Shown: positions 12,401-23,942 of the stretch, piece by piece
How positions within the stretch are numbered: position 1 is the stretch's first letter
How the letters are laid out: each line of letters begins with the position of its first letter
Notes under the pieces: generated by a model
Databases searched by the model: none
Told to the model about the DNA's origin: nothing
Seen by the model: only the letters and a program-made list of their open reading frames with translations
Assembly: GCA_023375675.1 (NCBI GenBank)
Contig: JALQBC010000012.1
Coordinates: forward strand, 1 to 64,000
Direction: 5' to 3'
DNA: 64,000 nucleotides
Source: Cytospora piceicola
Taxonomy: Eukaryota > Ascomycota > Sordariomycetes > Diaporthales > Cytosporaceae
Position numbers and translations under genes: made by a program

Positions 12401-14722
12401 GTAGTAATCCAATTGCACATCGGAGAGCTCCACACGAATAATCTTCTCGGTTTTGGGCGGCAGATCAGACTCGACAGTCTCTTTAGTCCGACGGAGGATG
12501 AAAGGCGCAATGGCCGTGTGCAGGTGACGGAGTTTCTCCTGAGTTTGACGGCGTTGTTCTTCATCCTTCACCTCATCCAAAATTTCGTCCTTTTTATCCT
12601 CCTGCCCGAGGAGCTCCAACTCCTCGTCAATGAGAACCTTGCCTGGATTGAGGAAGTCAAGCAAGGCCGACAGCTCGGCCAAATTGTTCTGGATCGGGGT
12701 ACCGGTGATCAAAACCTTGCATGGAACATTGAAGCCAACGAGCTTGCCGTACAGCTGTGACTCCCGATTCTTCAGTCTATGGGCTTCGTCCACAGCGAGC
12801 ACTTGCCACTTAATAGTCTTCATGAAGTCGGCGTCAAGGAGGATGTAGTCATAGGAGGTGACGAGCACGTTGAACTTGGTCTTTCTGGGGTTGCCATTGA
12901 CCAGAAGTTCATGTTCCCGGATAGTAGATCGTGCGGCTTCGGGGCCTAGATAAGTAACATAGTTGATATCAGGAGCCCAGTTGTTGAAAGTATCGCACCA
13001 GGCCGGGATGACGCTCAAAGGAGCCACGACGAGGAACGGGCCTTCCTGATCGCGTGCGTTTCGCAGCCAACTGAGGAACGACACAGTCTGTACGGTTTTC
13101 CCAAGACCCATTTCGTCGGCCAGAATAACGTTGTTGCCTCGAGTCCAGTTGAGTGCAAGGAAATTCAGACCCTTCAGCTGAAACTCTCGCAGTTCCCCAT
13201 TCACAATGTAGTCGGGCTGCGTGTCCAGTTTAGTCATTCGCCCTCGGCTTTCAAGAACCGTCTCCTTCCGATCTGATAGCCAGTTTCGTTTTGAACGGTC
13301 CAGGAATTGATCGATCTGGTCCTGTGCACGCTCGCTAATCTCGTACCCGGATTCCCAGGTACACTCGTCGTATTGCAGACCCTTCCATTTGATCAGGTAC
13401 TCGGTGCCATCGTCGCCGTCACGGACAGCTACGACGCGCTCGACCTTGGTGTAGTCTTCGATGGCTTCTTTCTCACGCTCGCGATCGAGATTGTACTGCT
13501 CTTTTTGCTCTGGGGTAATATCCTCGTCGTCGAATTTCATGCTTAGCTCAAACTCGATGGACCTCCTGTAGTAGTTTTCCAATCGACGAAAGCCTCGGAA
13601 ACCAGCCACACTCTCGGTAGTCTCCCATGTATTGTGCATATGGGATTGTCCTTGCCATTTGATCAAGTAATTGAAGTCATGGCGAGTGACGTCTGGGCTC
13701 CATTCGACGCCCTCTTGGAGCTCGTGTCTGAGTATCTTTTCGATGTAGGGCGAATTGTCCTCGGCTTCAGCGCCAGCCCAGTAGGCTGGGGTGGTTTCTG
13801 AGTCATCGTCTTGCTCGGCGTCGCTCTCTTGATAGGCGCCTGCTGAGACCTGGGCAGCTCTCCGGTTGTTCCACCTCTTCTCGTTGAATGCCAATGTTGG
13901 TTGAGCTACCGCTTGCCGACGAGCTTTCTTCTGTAGCGCGCGAGCGCGAGCGCCACCATATGTGTCGGAGTCCGAATCATTCATCGATGTCTGGCGGAGG
14001 GGGGTCTCTCTTTTGGAGGCTAGTGGGGGCGGTTGTTAGGTGTGGACGACGAGACTAACACGGTACAAAGCTTACAGGGTAAAGATCGATCCACCCGCCG
14101 CTTCTTAACAGCTCTTCGGTTAACGACAACAGAATCTGATTCAGATTCGTCCTCGTCTTCGTCGACCTGTACAACGACGCATCAGTTATCAGGCTGGAGG
14201 GGGTGGCGAACGGAGGAACTCACGATCATTTTACGTTGTTGTGGTCGAGACTAACATGTCGGTCAGTATAACAGCATGTAACGCGTCAATTGATAGACTT
14301 ACACTTCGTCTCAGACCATAAAGCTCAGGGTTCTCCCTCATGTATTCCTCCTCCAGAGTAAGACCTGCTTTTCGCTTCGGGGCCGCCCGAGAATCGTCGG
14401 AAGCAGACGCGGCAGCCTCGTCGTTCTGGCCATCATTGCTGCGGGGGGAGGCAGGACTACCTGCCACGTCATCAAAATCGCCATCATCAGAGGCATCATT
14501 CTCGCTGGGGCTGGACGCCTCGTCGGAATCCTCGACCGGTCCATCGAGGGCGTTCGAATTGAGGTTATTCGCGGAATCGGAAGAGGGAGAAGCGACGTCG
14601 GGAGCCTGGACGTCGGACAGATCGCTATCGCTGGGGTCGGGATCGAGGAGTTGGACGGCAACGGGACTTGCGACCGGCGACACATGCCCATTGGCTGGAC
14701 TAGATTCTGGTGAAGCAGACAT
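9465..14722 (-). CDS. CHD1: Chromodomain-helicase-DNA-binding ATPase CHD1
   Basis: SNF2-family nucleosome-spacing ATPase that acts on transcribed chromatin. Five exons: 14722-14303, 14250-14224 (27 nt), 14166-14076, 14019-9915 and 9861-9465, giving 1,679 aa. The N-terminal 180 residues are acidic and Ser-rich, then a basic KKRR. Tandem chromodomains lie at about 267-332 (YLIKWQGQSHMHNTWE) and 366-432 (YLIKWKGLQYDECTWE). The ATPase core starts at about 455 with DEMGLGKT (Walker A) and has the DEAH box, followed by the helicase C-terminal lobe (RAHRIGQKKPVSVYRL). A SANT/SLIDE-like region with DWGAREDGML follows. The last exon completes a CHD1-type C-terminal helical domain (FLSTVWPIG) and ends in an Arg/Asp-rich tail. 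Length and domain order match fungal CHD1. The 9-codon second exon is unusual. Long + strand ORFs inside it are antisense shadows. Confidence 0.95.
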
Positions 14723-17214
14723 GGTCACCGAGGCCCACGAGGCTGCCTGCTATGAGACGACGATGTCAGTCAAGACTCTTTAGACGGAGAGCAATGTGGC
14801 TAGAGGACACGGTAGCTGTGCCGTAGGCGACCGCGATGCGAAGCTTTTCGCAAGAAAAGAGCCAAATATTAGTGAGATATGGGGCTTGTCGCATCTCCTG
14901 GACGTCAGTGATGGAGACGAGGCTGATGGATGATGGCAGTCAATTGACGCCGCCTGGCAGCCCGGACAGCAGTTGTGAGGCAATAGATGCATCCGCATCA
15001 TCAGCGACGTGCTATTCCATCGATTTTCACCACTCCGAAGGCATCTCACATGGATATATGGTCGGATATCAGAGGTCAGGTACCCGTATTGGATGGCGAT
15101 TTGGATGGCGAGGCACGAGGCAGACGATGCAGACACCGCGGTTCAACAGCAACAGGGACAAGCACCAAGGGACTTACAAGTCATGAACGGAAGACCCTCA
15201 GGCAGCAGAGAAGTATAAAGCGAACAAATGGCTTGAAAACGGTATGACGGATGGATGGTGTTGTGGGCAGGGAGCTCTATTGAGAGGTCCCAGATGTCCG
15301 GGTGGATGAGACTGGAGGAGAGCTGAGGCAGAAGATGGACCGTATTTTTCGAGAGTGCAAGAGCAGTAGGCGGAATGCAGTGGAGGTTCCTGGAGGTTCC
15401 TCAAGGTTAGCTACCACCGCTGACTGGCGAGTCGGGGTCACTGGGCCAAGCTAGTGGTCTGAGCTGACGGTGGAGACATGTCATTCTAACAGGGTCACAG
15501 TCACAGCCTGCCCACAGGCCGTTAGCTCTTCGTGTCACTGACAAAGAGCCTTCCTTTGTTCACCCGACCCCAGCAATAATGTTCCGGGAGCGCCTCCCTA
15601 CATCGAACCTCAGATCTCTCAGTCTCTCTACTGTTAAGAACATTAGAGAGTACCTCATACATTCCTAGATACCTAGGTACCGCTAAAGTAGGCCCTTCAG
15701 TTTCGAGGCTCCTACTCAAGTACCTACCTAGGTATCGGTAGGTAGGTATATCAGAGGCAAGTCACACCTCGAGGGGTCCGCATTTTGTACCTATTTACGG
15801 ACAAGGCACCGGACGCGCTTGTTGTGGCTGCTAATAGTATCATCACCCACTGTTTCGGCTGTCCAAGCTGTGCCTCATGTTGGCACGTTCGTAAAAACCT
15901 TGGACCTTATTTGGGCAATTGTAGCCAACACGCCCGATCGTTCCCGGGAGAAAAGCCAAATCCACGTATCGCATTGCTGGGAAAACCGAGAACATCATAC
16001 TTGTGACAGGATATGTGATGTCGCTGCTAAAACTGTTCAAGCCTGAGAGGAGTCATCGCTAGATGAATGGCCTGGTCGATGTATACACATACCTACCTAG
16101 GTACCTACCTAGGTACTCACCTTGGTAAGTACAAAGATGCCGAAGTTATAGGCGTACGAAAAAGACGCAAAGCAGGCAATGGATTTCCTGTGCCGCCAGG
16201 TCCTTGGGTGTAATTTGTAAATAATGAGAAATTCCTGCAGTGTGATGCATATCAATTCAGTTCCCAGTTCATACATCCATGTGATATTACAAGTATTGAA
16301 CCGAAGTTCCAAGAAGCATGCCATTCGTTTGGACCCTTCTCAACATCTCTAACTCTGAAGATGCCACTTTTTATGTGCAACTCCTCTTGGAAAGCAGCCA
16401 AGCAGCCCAACAGTCGATTGGGTTAGATTCAAAGATGGAATATTGCGGATCAAGATATTCCTCCAAGGCATGTATATACGTAGGAAGAGGACGCTGTACA
16501 GTGTGTGTCTGAGACTTTTCTAAAAATAAAGACGGTGTTTTAAATTCCTACAGTAAAAACGGCAATCCTCTGCACTCCAAGGTAATATGTAAGGTCCTCA
16601 GGTAGTGGATATACACGTAGATGGTTCAGACGTCAACCATGTAAGAAAACAGCTATTATCAGAAAGTCAGGTTACCTCTAGGCCGAGTAACAACTGATAG
16701 TCCTTCCAGAACTATCTTCTAGGCAAGTGGGTAAAGATATCATTGAGTGCCCTGAGTGGACTTGCTGCAGGGCCCTCCGGTAAGGCTGTGCCGGTCCAAA
16801 AGGCTACCATAGTAAAATGCCTGCCCGCAACTAACCGTACCAACCTATCAGTGGTAACCTGATTATGACCAACTCACCAAGGTGCACGGCTCACCCCGCT
16901 ACTCCGTGCCACAAATTCGGCGCTGGTGGGAAAATTGACCTTGGTCCGGATTTCGTGCACTGGGTTCGTCGATTCCCCCCCGTAGCCTAACCAAATCACA
17001 ACCTTGACTTGTCTTTGTTCCCCTTCCATTTCCTGCAGCACCCGTCCTACCCGTCGTCTTCTCTACAATACAACACAAGGACCAGAAGGACACGACCTCA
17101 AGTCCCTCCAGAACCGACGACTGCTGGCCTCGAAAACCTTAGTCCCATTCAGGGTGCAACGGCAACAACAAGAACTTTTCAACCAGCTCGACCACAGTCG
17201 CATCATCCGACAAC
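14723..17214. other. Divergent intergenic region, CHD1 / ABCE1
   Basis: 2.5 kb with no supportable gene. It carries four of the nine perfect TACCTAGGTA palindromes (15670, 15725, 16094, 16106), two of them overlapping-adjacent in a (CCTA)-rich patch. The 200 bases before ABCE1 are C/T-rich. ORFs near 14836-15247 are repetitive in composition and lack family features. Confidence 0.55.
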
Positions 17215-19611
17215 ATGTCCGACAGACTCACTCGGTATGCCAGCCCTTAAGCCCTATACCGTTAACTGCAGGAGCCGGTGCTGGATACCCTCAGAAGGAC
17301 AAATGCTGACATGTGGCTCGCAGTATTGCTATTGTCAATAGCGACAAGGTTCGCCAATTGCCCCGCCACCCCCGCCATTCCGTCAATAAACGTATAATGA
17401 GGGTGTGTGACTGACCATAGATGCTCTCGCGCAATAGTGCAAGCCAAAGGTGTGTTCTTGTACATGGTATCTACAACTCTACTGGAGGTGAGCTGACAGT
17501 GGTAACCAGAAATGTCGACAAGAATGCAAGAAGTCGTGTCCTGTCGTGCGAAGCGGCAAGCTCTGTTAGTCCCCCTTCCCGAGCCAGAACACTCTGCCCA
17601 GCTTACTGACCAGTCACTCTACTCCAGGCATCGAAGTGGCTCCCGACTCCCGACTTGCCTTCATTTCCGAGTCCCTTTGCATAGGATGCGGTATCTGCCC
17701 TAAGAAGTGCCCCTTCAGCGCTATCACCATCATCAACCTGCCAACGAACCTCGAGAGCCAGGTGACCCATCGATACTCGGCCAACAGCTTCAAGCTCCAC
17801 AGACTGCCCATGCCCCGACCAGGACAAGTGTTGGGTCTCGTTGGAACAAACGGTATCGGAAAGAGTACGGCCCTCAAGATTCTCAGTGGCAAGCTGAAGC
17901 CCAATCTGGGAAGATTTGACAACCCACCGGACTGGGAGGACGTGATCAAGTACTTCAGAGGTTCAGAGCTGCAGAACTACTTCACCAAGCTTCTGGAGGA
18001 TGACCTGACCTCTGTGGTGAAGCCGCAATACGTTGACCAGCTTCCCAGGGCCATCAGAGGTCCTGAGAAGTCTGTAGAGTTTCTGCTGAACAAGGCGAAG
18101 CAACTCGACAACCTTGAGGAGATCCTGGATGTTCTCGAGCTGCGTCATATCTATGATCGTGATGTCCCTCTGCTTTCTGGTGGTGAACTCCAACGTTTCG
18201 CCATCGGTGTCACCTGTGTAAGTCATTACTGTTGTCTGGTCAATTGGGCAAAACACTGACCTCAGGATTCAACTACAGGTGCAAAAGAAAGATGTCTACA
18301 TGTTTGACGAGCCTTCTTCCTATCTGGATGTCAAGCAGCGTCTGGCTGCTGCTAGGATGATCAGATCCCTCTCCAAGCATGACAACTACATTATCGGTAG
18401 GTCAATTCTGTCCACTTAGCTGGCGAGGCGGTGGACTTGCCATGTTTCCGGACTATCGATTGTGCCACAATGCTGACTTCGTTCTCAGTCGTCGAGCACG
18501 ATCTCAGTGTATTGGACTACCTCTCAGATTACGTCTGCGTTCTCTACGGCAAACCCGCCGTCTACGGTGTTGTTACTCTCCCGCACAGTGTTCGTGAGGG
18601 TATCAACATTTTCCTGGATGGCCACATCCCGACCGAAAACTTGCGGTTCCGTGACGAATCTCTCACCTTCCGGATCGCGGAATCCGCAGATATGTTCGAC
18701 GCAGACCAGACCCGTGCCTTCAACTACCCATCCATGGAGAAGACGCTGGGCAACTTCAGCCTGAAGATTGATGGCGGCTCCTTTACCGATTCCGAAATCC
18801 TCGTCATGATGGGTGAGAACGGTACTGGAAAGACCACATTCTGTCGTCTGCTTGCCGGTGCTATCAAGCCGGACGGAAACAAGAAGGTCCCAGAGATGAG
18901 AATCAGCATGAAGCCCCAGACAATCACACCCAAGTTCGAGGGAAGTGTGCGACAACTGTTCTTCAAGAAGATTCGTGCTTCCTGTGAGTGTCAAATAACA
19001 CTTTCCAACTCTACTAAGCGCCATTGCTGACCCGCTTCAATAGTCCTGTCTCCTCAGTTCCAAACTGATGTCGTAAAGCCTCTGAAGCTGTAAGTCTGAC
19101 CAAAACCACACCTTACGCACATTCGTGAGACTAATTAGACCACAGTGATGATTTCATCGATCAGGAAGTCAAGCATCTGTCTGGCGGTGAATTGCAGCGA
19201 GTGGCCATCGTCTTGGCTCTGGGTATGCCCGCTGATATCTACGTTATCGATGAGCCGTCCGCCTACCTCGACTCCGAGCAGCGTATTATCGCCGCCCGCG
19301 TCATCAAGCGCTTCATTATGCACGCCAAGAAGACCGCCTTCATCGTCGAGCACGACTTCATTATGGCCACTTACCTCGCCGACCGGGTCATTGTCTTCGA
19401 CGGAAAGCCGGGTATTGACTCCCACGCCAACGAGCCAGAGTCCCTCCTGTCGGGCTGCAACGCCTTCCTCAAGAATCTGGACGTTACTTTCCGACGCGAC
19501 CCCGGCAACTACCGACCCCGTATCAACAAGTACAAGTCCCAGCTCGACCAGGAACAGAAGCTGAACGGCAACTACTTCTTCCTCGAAGACAACGCGGACA
19601 AGACCGCTTGA
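17215..19611 (+). CDS. RLI1: ABCE1 / Rli1 ribosome-recycling ABC ATPase
   Basis: Fe-S ABC-family ATPase that splits ribosomes after termination and supports ribosome export and translation initiation. Nine exons: 17215-17234, 17324-17348, 17438-17449 (12 nt), 17510-17564, 17628-18217, 18279-18396, 18489-18983, 19044-19089 and 19146-19611, giving 608 aa; the human protein is about the same length. The N-terminus [20 protein letters not shown] rebuilds exactly across four introns. Two 4Fe-4S clusters use C16/C21/C25/C29 and [14 protein letters not shown] domain 1 has [18 protein letters not shown] and [13 protein letters not shown] domain 2 has [18 protein letters not shown] and [10 protein letters not shown]. 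The family hinge region and the tail segment [14 protein letters not shown] are present. Introns are crowded at the 5' end: four lie within the first 112 coding bases. The donor of intron 2 (GTTCGC) is atypical. Confidence 0.97.
17438..17449 (+). other. 12-nt in-frame microexon (exon 3) of ABCE1
   Basis: The exon TGCAAGCCAAAG encodes C16-K-P-K19. It is needed to join ...NSDK to [10 protein letters not shown], a segment nearly invariant in the family. It is bounded by AATAG upstream and GTGTGT downstream, in phase 0 on both sides. C16 is the first Fe-S ligand. A second acceptor, CCATAG at 17420, lies 17 nt upstream and would add 17 nt and shift the frame. Confidence 0.85.
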
Positions 19612-20654
19612 AACACCCACTCCGGACACGAAGGAGATTTTTCCACCACCACATCATCGTTGGTACAATGATTCGGGTTCAGGCGTTCTAGGCGTGCAAA
19701 AGAACGGCGGGAATAAGCGTCGGACGGGCGGCTCTCCGGATGAATTGGGCTTGGAGGAGGGCGCTTCCACGGAGGACGACGATCCCGACATCTAACGATG
19801 GCGACGGCAGTCTATCCCCTGTTGCCTGGTCCTACGAAGGGTAGATGGTCTGGTTCCATTCTGCTCGAGGTATACTGCTTTTACTTGTTATGATCTTTCC
19901 GTGATGGTTCTGATTTGGAAAGAGCGGGAGGAAGGCTACCTACCATCACTGCGTAGAATGAGGGGCAATGGGCCAAGAGGATGACTGCCGTCAAGTCACG
20001 TCTATTGATGTGGATGTGACATATGGAGATACACAAGGACTAAGTGGGCAATACCACTTCATGGGGATGGGAGTATAGTAGATGCATTTACATATAATCA
20101 AACAGAACGTTACATTGAACTGCATTGGCATTCGTCTGTTTCATTGAATGTATATTATATTGACTACTCCACCAACCAACACCGGAGGAAAAGGAAACGG
20201 GTAAGGCCTGTGGTCAAAATGTCTATGATGCAGCGGTTTCTGTAGAGTGCTAGAGCAGGTGAGATTCGACGGGGCAAGGTAGGTACACGTACACAACCGT
20301 CCAGATCATAACTATTAAGCGTTGTCTATAAGGGGTCGAATGTCGATCAGAATCGGTGTTCTCGATGTTCCGGAGTTGAGCTGGATGCTAAGTGTCGAAA
20401 AGAGTGCTGTCGCAAATTGTGAAGCAAGCACTCAGCAGAACGAAGGCCGGGCGAACGTGTGTGGTATGCGGCCTGCTGGTCCGGTGTGTCATCTTGGCCC
20501 AACCATAGTACCAAGTCGGGTATGAAGCCGTACGTACTAGTGGCGACACGGTAATGCCTCTGAACGATACCCGTCTTGCCTTCCCACAACCACTATGTCC
20601 TCCGTTCATCTGTTACGCTTGTCTCTCGAGCACGGCGTTCAACGAGACGAAAAT
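19612..20654. other. Convergent intergenic region, ABCE1 / PRP40
   Basis: One kilobase of 3' flanks of two convergent genes. No ORF with protein-like features, no RNA gene or repeat seen. Confidence 0.6.
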
Positions 20655-23401
20655 CTAATCCTCCTCGATCTCGCCCTCTTCGCTGCCGGAGTGAACACCA
20701 GCGGGTTCCTCCTTTGGTGCTGGTGCTGGTGGCGGCACGGCTTGAGGAGACCTAGTTCTCAGACGACCATCACGACGGGGGGTACGCTCACGAGGTGGTG
20801 AAACATCTCTCTTCAATCTCTGTAGCAAGTATTAGTATCATTCTAAGGGATACACAAACTGATTGGTGGTCACATACTTTCGAGTCCCTAGACTCTGGAC
20901 GACGCTCGTCTTCATCATCGGCGCGTCGCCTCCTGGTTGGCACGGTGGGTTTCTCGTCGCCATAGTTGAGATCGTCGACATCCCGTTCGACAACACGGCG
21001 GCGGTATGAACGCTCACGCTCCTCCTCGCGATCACGGCGCTCACGCTCATAATGGCTGAGCGGTTCGTCACGACGAGAACGAGGCGGGCGGTCCTCGTCA
21101 CGGTAACGATCTCGGTCCCGATCTCGCTCACGTTCCCTGTACCGGTCACGGTCTCGCTCACGCTCCCTGTCTCTGTCGCGATGGTGCTCATGTCCATCTG
21201 ACGACCTACGGTCTGACAACAAGGTCTCGGCCATGCTGGTCTTGCGGTAGTTCCGCTCTCGCTCGGCAATTGCTTTGCGGCGATCGGCTTCGTATAGATC
21301 TGGTTCCGGACTGCGACTGGACCTGCGGGGAGTACGTCCACTGCGATGAGATCGCTCACCTCTGTCTCTACTGCGCTCCCTTTCCCTCTCCCGGAAGCGG
21401 TCGCGCGACCGATCACGTCGTCGTCGGTCCTTCTCGAGCTCTTCTTCCTTCTCTCGCAAACGCCGCATGTGCTTATCAAAAGCGCTGCGGCGACCTTCGT
21501 CGGAAGTGACCGCTTGGAATTCAGGTACCTTTTGGAGGCGAGACTTGACTTTCTCGTAAGTGTCAATCAACGTGATCGGTGGATCCAGACGTTTCATGTG
21601 GGAGCGTAGGTCCTCGACAGCCCGGCGCTGCTGGCGCTCGGTATGCCGGTCCTCTTCAGAAGGCTTGGACTTCTTCTCCTGAAGCTGTAGTCACCTTGTA
21701 AGCAAAAGGAAACAATGAAGGGGAAAATGGAGCACCTACCCGCTCGAAAATGAACTTCAAAGTGTCTCGATCAATGTTAGCAGTACGACGGTCTTCTTTC
21801 ATAATCGCAAGGAAATCTTGGAAGTCGGTCTTGGGGGTAACTTCGAATCGCTTGTCCTGTGAAGTTGTTAGAAGGTTTCCCAGAGCATGAATTCTTCGGC
21901 ACTTACGTAGACAACGTCCGTCACGTCGTTGCGCGTCCCTCTAAGGCCTCGCTCCTCTTCGTCAACAATATCCCAGAATAACTCCTGTGGAGTTGAGCCA
22001 TTCTGACCGAGCATGGCTGTATAACGAGAATCCTTCTCGACCAAGGGGAATATTTGATTCCATTTCGTACCGACTTTGATCTTGCCGTCCTTCTTCAACT
22101 CACCGAGCAGGCTCAAAAACGCATCACGAGCCCGTCGCTCTTTGCGCTGTTTCTTGGCCTTTTGAGCCTGTCTTGTGTCGTTGAAGGTGCGTTCCACTGC
22201 TTTCATATGGTTTTGAAAAACGGTTAGGATATCAAATTTGCTCAGGGTCTTGTACTTCTCGTCGTCTTGGAACGGCTGAGTGGCGGAGATGGTTTCCTGA
22301 GCCTCAGACCACCGTGTATAAGGTTCCAGATTGAGCTTGGGGAGAAGATCGATCAAGCCATCCATGGCGCTCTTCCGCAGGGCGGCTTGCTCCTCCCTGT
22401 GTCGCTTTTTCAGCTCAATAACGTAGTCTTCGAAGAGTTGCCGCCGCTCATTATCGTCATTTGTGGAGCGAAATATGGTCTCGCCCTCGATGATCTGTCG
22501 CGCTGTCTTCCATCGAGTGTAATGCTTAATCTCAGGATGGCTCTTCAGCATGGTACCGAAGTCAGAACGGAGCTTAGCCAGCCTTTCTTTCGCTCGCTCC
22601 TTGTCTTGCGCGACAACATCTTGGCAGTACTTCTCAAAAGCCACCTTTCTGTCCCTGGGATCCTTGATAGCGCGGTACTGAGGATCCTTCACTATGGCTC
22701 GAAGCGCCTGCTCCCAAGTCCAATCAGGCTGGACACCACTTCGCTTCAGGAGCTTGACATAAGCAGCTTCGGCCTCTTCGCGTGTGGCATAGTCAGGCTC
22801 ATCGCTTGCGGGAACAAACTGCTGTGCTCGTAGATCATTGCCAAATGTCAATTGTCGCGATTCCCCGAGTGGTTCGCGTTGGTCCCGGTGGTCACGATAG
22901 TCCCGTTGGTCCCGTTGGTCGCGATAATCCCGATGGTCCCGTTGGTCGCGCTGGTCTCGTTGATCACGGTGGTCACGGGACTGGTCACGAGGGTGGTCGA
23001 AACCGCCCATGCCACCAGGCGTAGGGAACGCGCTCGGCGTGGCAGGAGTTGTTGGTGTACCGGTGGATGTGGTCCCGAGAGCTCGCTTGTAAACATCTGG
23101 CATCTCCCATGAGCTCGTCTTCGTGTCGGTGTTGTACCAATATTTCCTTCCACCCTCGGCGGTGTATTCCTTCCAGGGCTGGTTCGCAAGAGCGCGCTGC
23201 GTAGCTAGTTAGTACAAATCTTTGGCCACACAGACGATGAAAAGCTGCACTAACCTCAGCTGGAGACATTATGTCCTCGGGCTTCGTCCATTGTGTCACC
23301 TTGGTGGCGGAATTGTAGTAGTATGTGCGGCCATCAGCAGTGCGATGCTCCTGCCAGATGGCAGCCCCAGGCAGGGGAATCTGTCCGTTGGTGCCGTTCA
23401 T
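20655..23401 (-). CDS. PRP40: Pre-mRNA splicing factor PRP40 (WW and FF domains)
   Basis: U1 snRNP component that bridges the 5' splice site and the branch-point complex in early spliceosome assembly. Five exons: 23401-23255, 23196-21907, 21856-21740, 21684-20878 and 20819-20655, giving 841 aa. WW domain 1 (about residues 14-43, WQEHRTADGRTYYYNSATK) lies in exon 1. WW domain 2 (about 54-84, PWKEYTAEGGRKYWYNTDTK) is rebuilt at the next junction. After a linker of Arg-Asp-Gln/His/Tyr triplet repeats, several FF domains follow from about 170 (AYVKLLKRSGVQPDWTWEQA starts the first). The C-terminal 250 residues are Arg/Asp/Glu/Ser-rich and end in an acidic GSEEGEIEED. The ATG at 23401 gives MNGTNGQIPLPG. 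It is divergent from TRS65. Confidence 0.93.
22870..22992 (-). repeat. 9-bp coding minisatellite in the PRP40 WW-FF linker
   Basis: About 12 imperfect 9-bp units on the + strand (such as TCCCGTTGG, TCGCGATAA, TCACGGTGG) read in frame as a chain of R-D-Q, R-D-H and R-D-Y triplets between the second WW domain and the first FF domain. Arg-Asp charge is kept although the third residue varies. Confidence 0.85.
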
Positions 23402-23942
23402 CGTGAGACCGCGTGTGGTGACTACCACGGCGCAAGACTACCGAGGAAGTCAATCAGAAAGAGAGAGACTATGCGCCTTAGCTATCTCCGGGGACGAGGA
23501 AGGTTAAAGAAGATATAGATGCTGGGACATGAAGGCCAAAGCTAATTGCGCGTCAGGGATGCAGAGGACGTGTGGATGAGGAAAGCAAACCAACCCCCTG
23601 GAAAACTCGAGAGTATGTCAAGCGGCAAATCTATTCCATACCCAGCTGTCGTGCACAGACCATGTGCACCTGGAGCTGCTCTTCCAGCCCCACCACGGAT
23701 CTGGACCCGTTGGAGCTTGCAGCCTTGTCAGTGTTGTCTACCGCCTACCGCAGGCCCACGCCCACTTGGATGGACCCTGTGAATTGTGGCCAATGTCAAA
23801 CTGGTGCCGAGCAATTCATCGACAGATAACCACTGGCATGCTTCCTCGACTCTCTCATATAACTCTCTCAAGCTGCCACCCGGTTCCCAACAAGCCAAGA
23901 TCTCGATGATGATATAGCTGGGCATATTACGAGCACTGCGAG
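23402..23942. other. Divergent promoter region, PRP40 / TRS65
   Basis: 540 bp between two divergent starts. It must hold both promoters. No clear TATA box, repeat or extra ORF was found. Confidence 0.6.

Noticed and set aside
10622..12760. + strand ORFs of 338 and 244 codons opposite CHD1
   Set aside because: Shadow frames of the CHD1 coding strand; the minus strand encodes a clear ATPase across the whole stretch.
22870..22992. CRISPR-like regularly spaced short repeats
   Set aside because: They are contiguous 9-bp coding repeats in PRP40 of a eukaryote, with no unique spacers.
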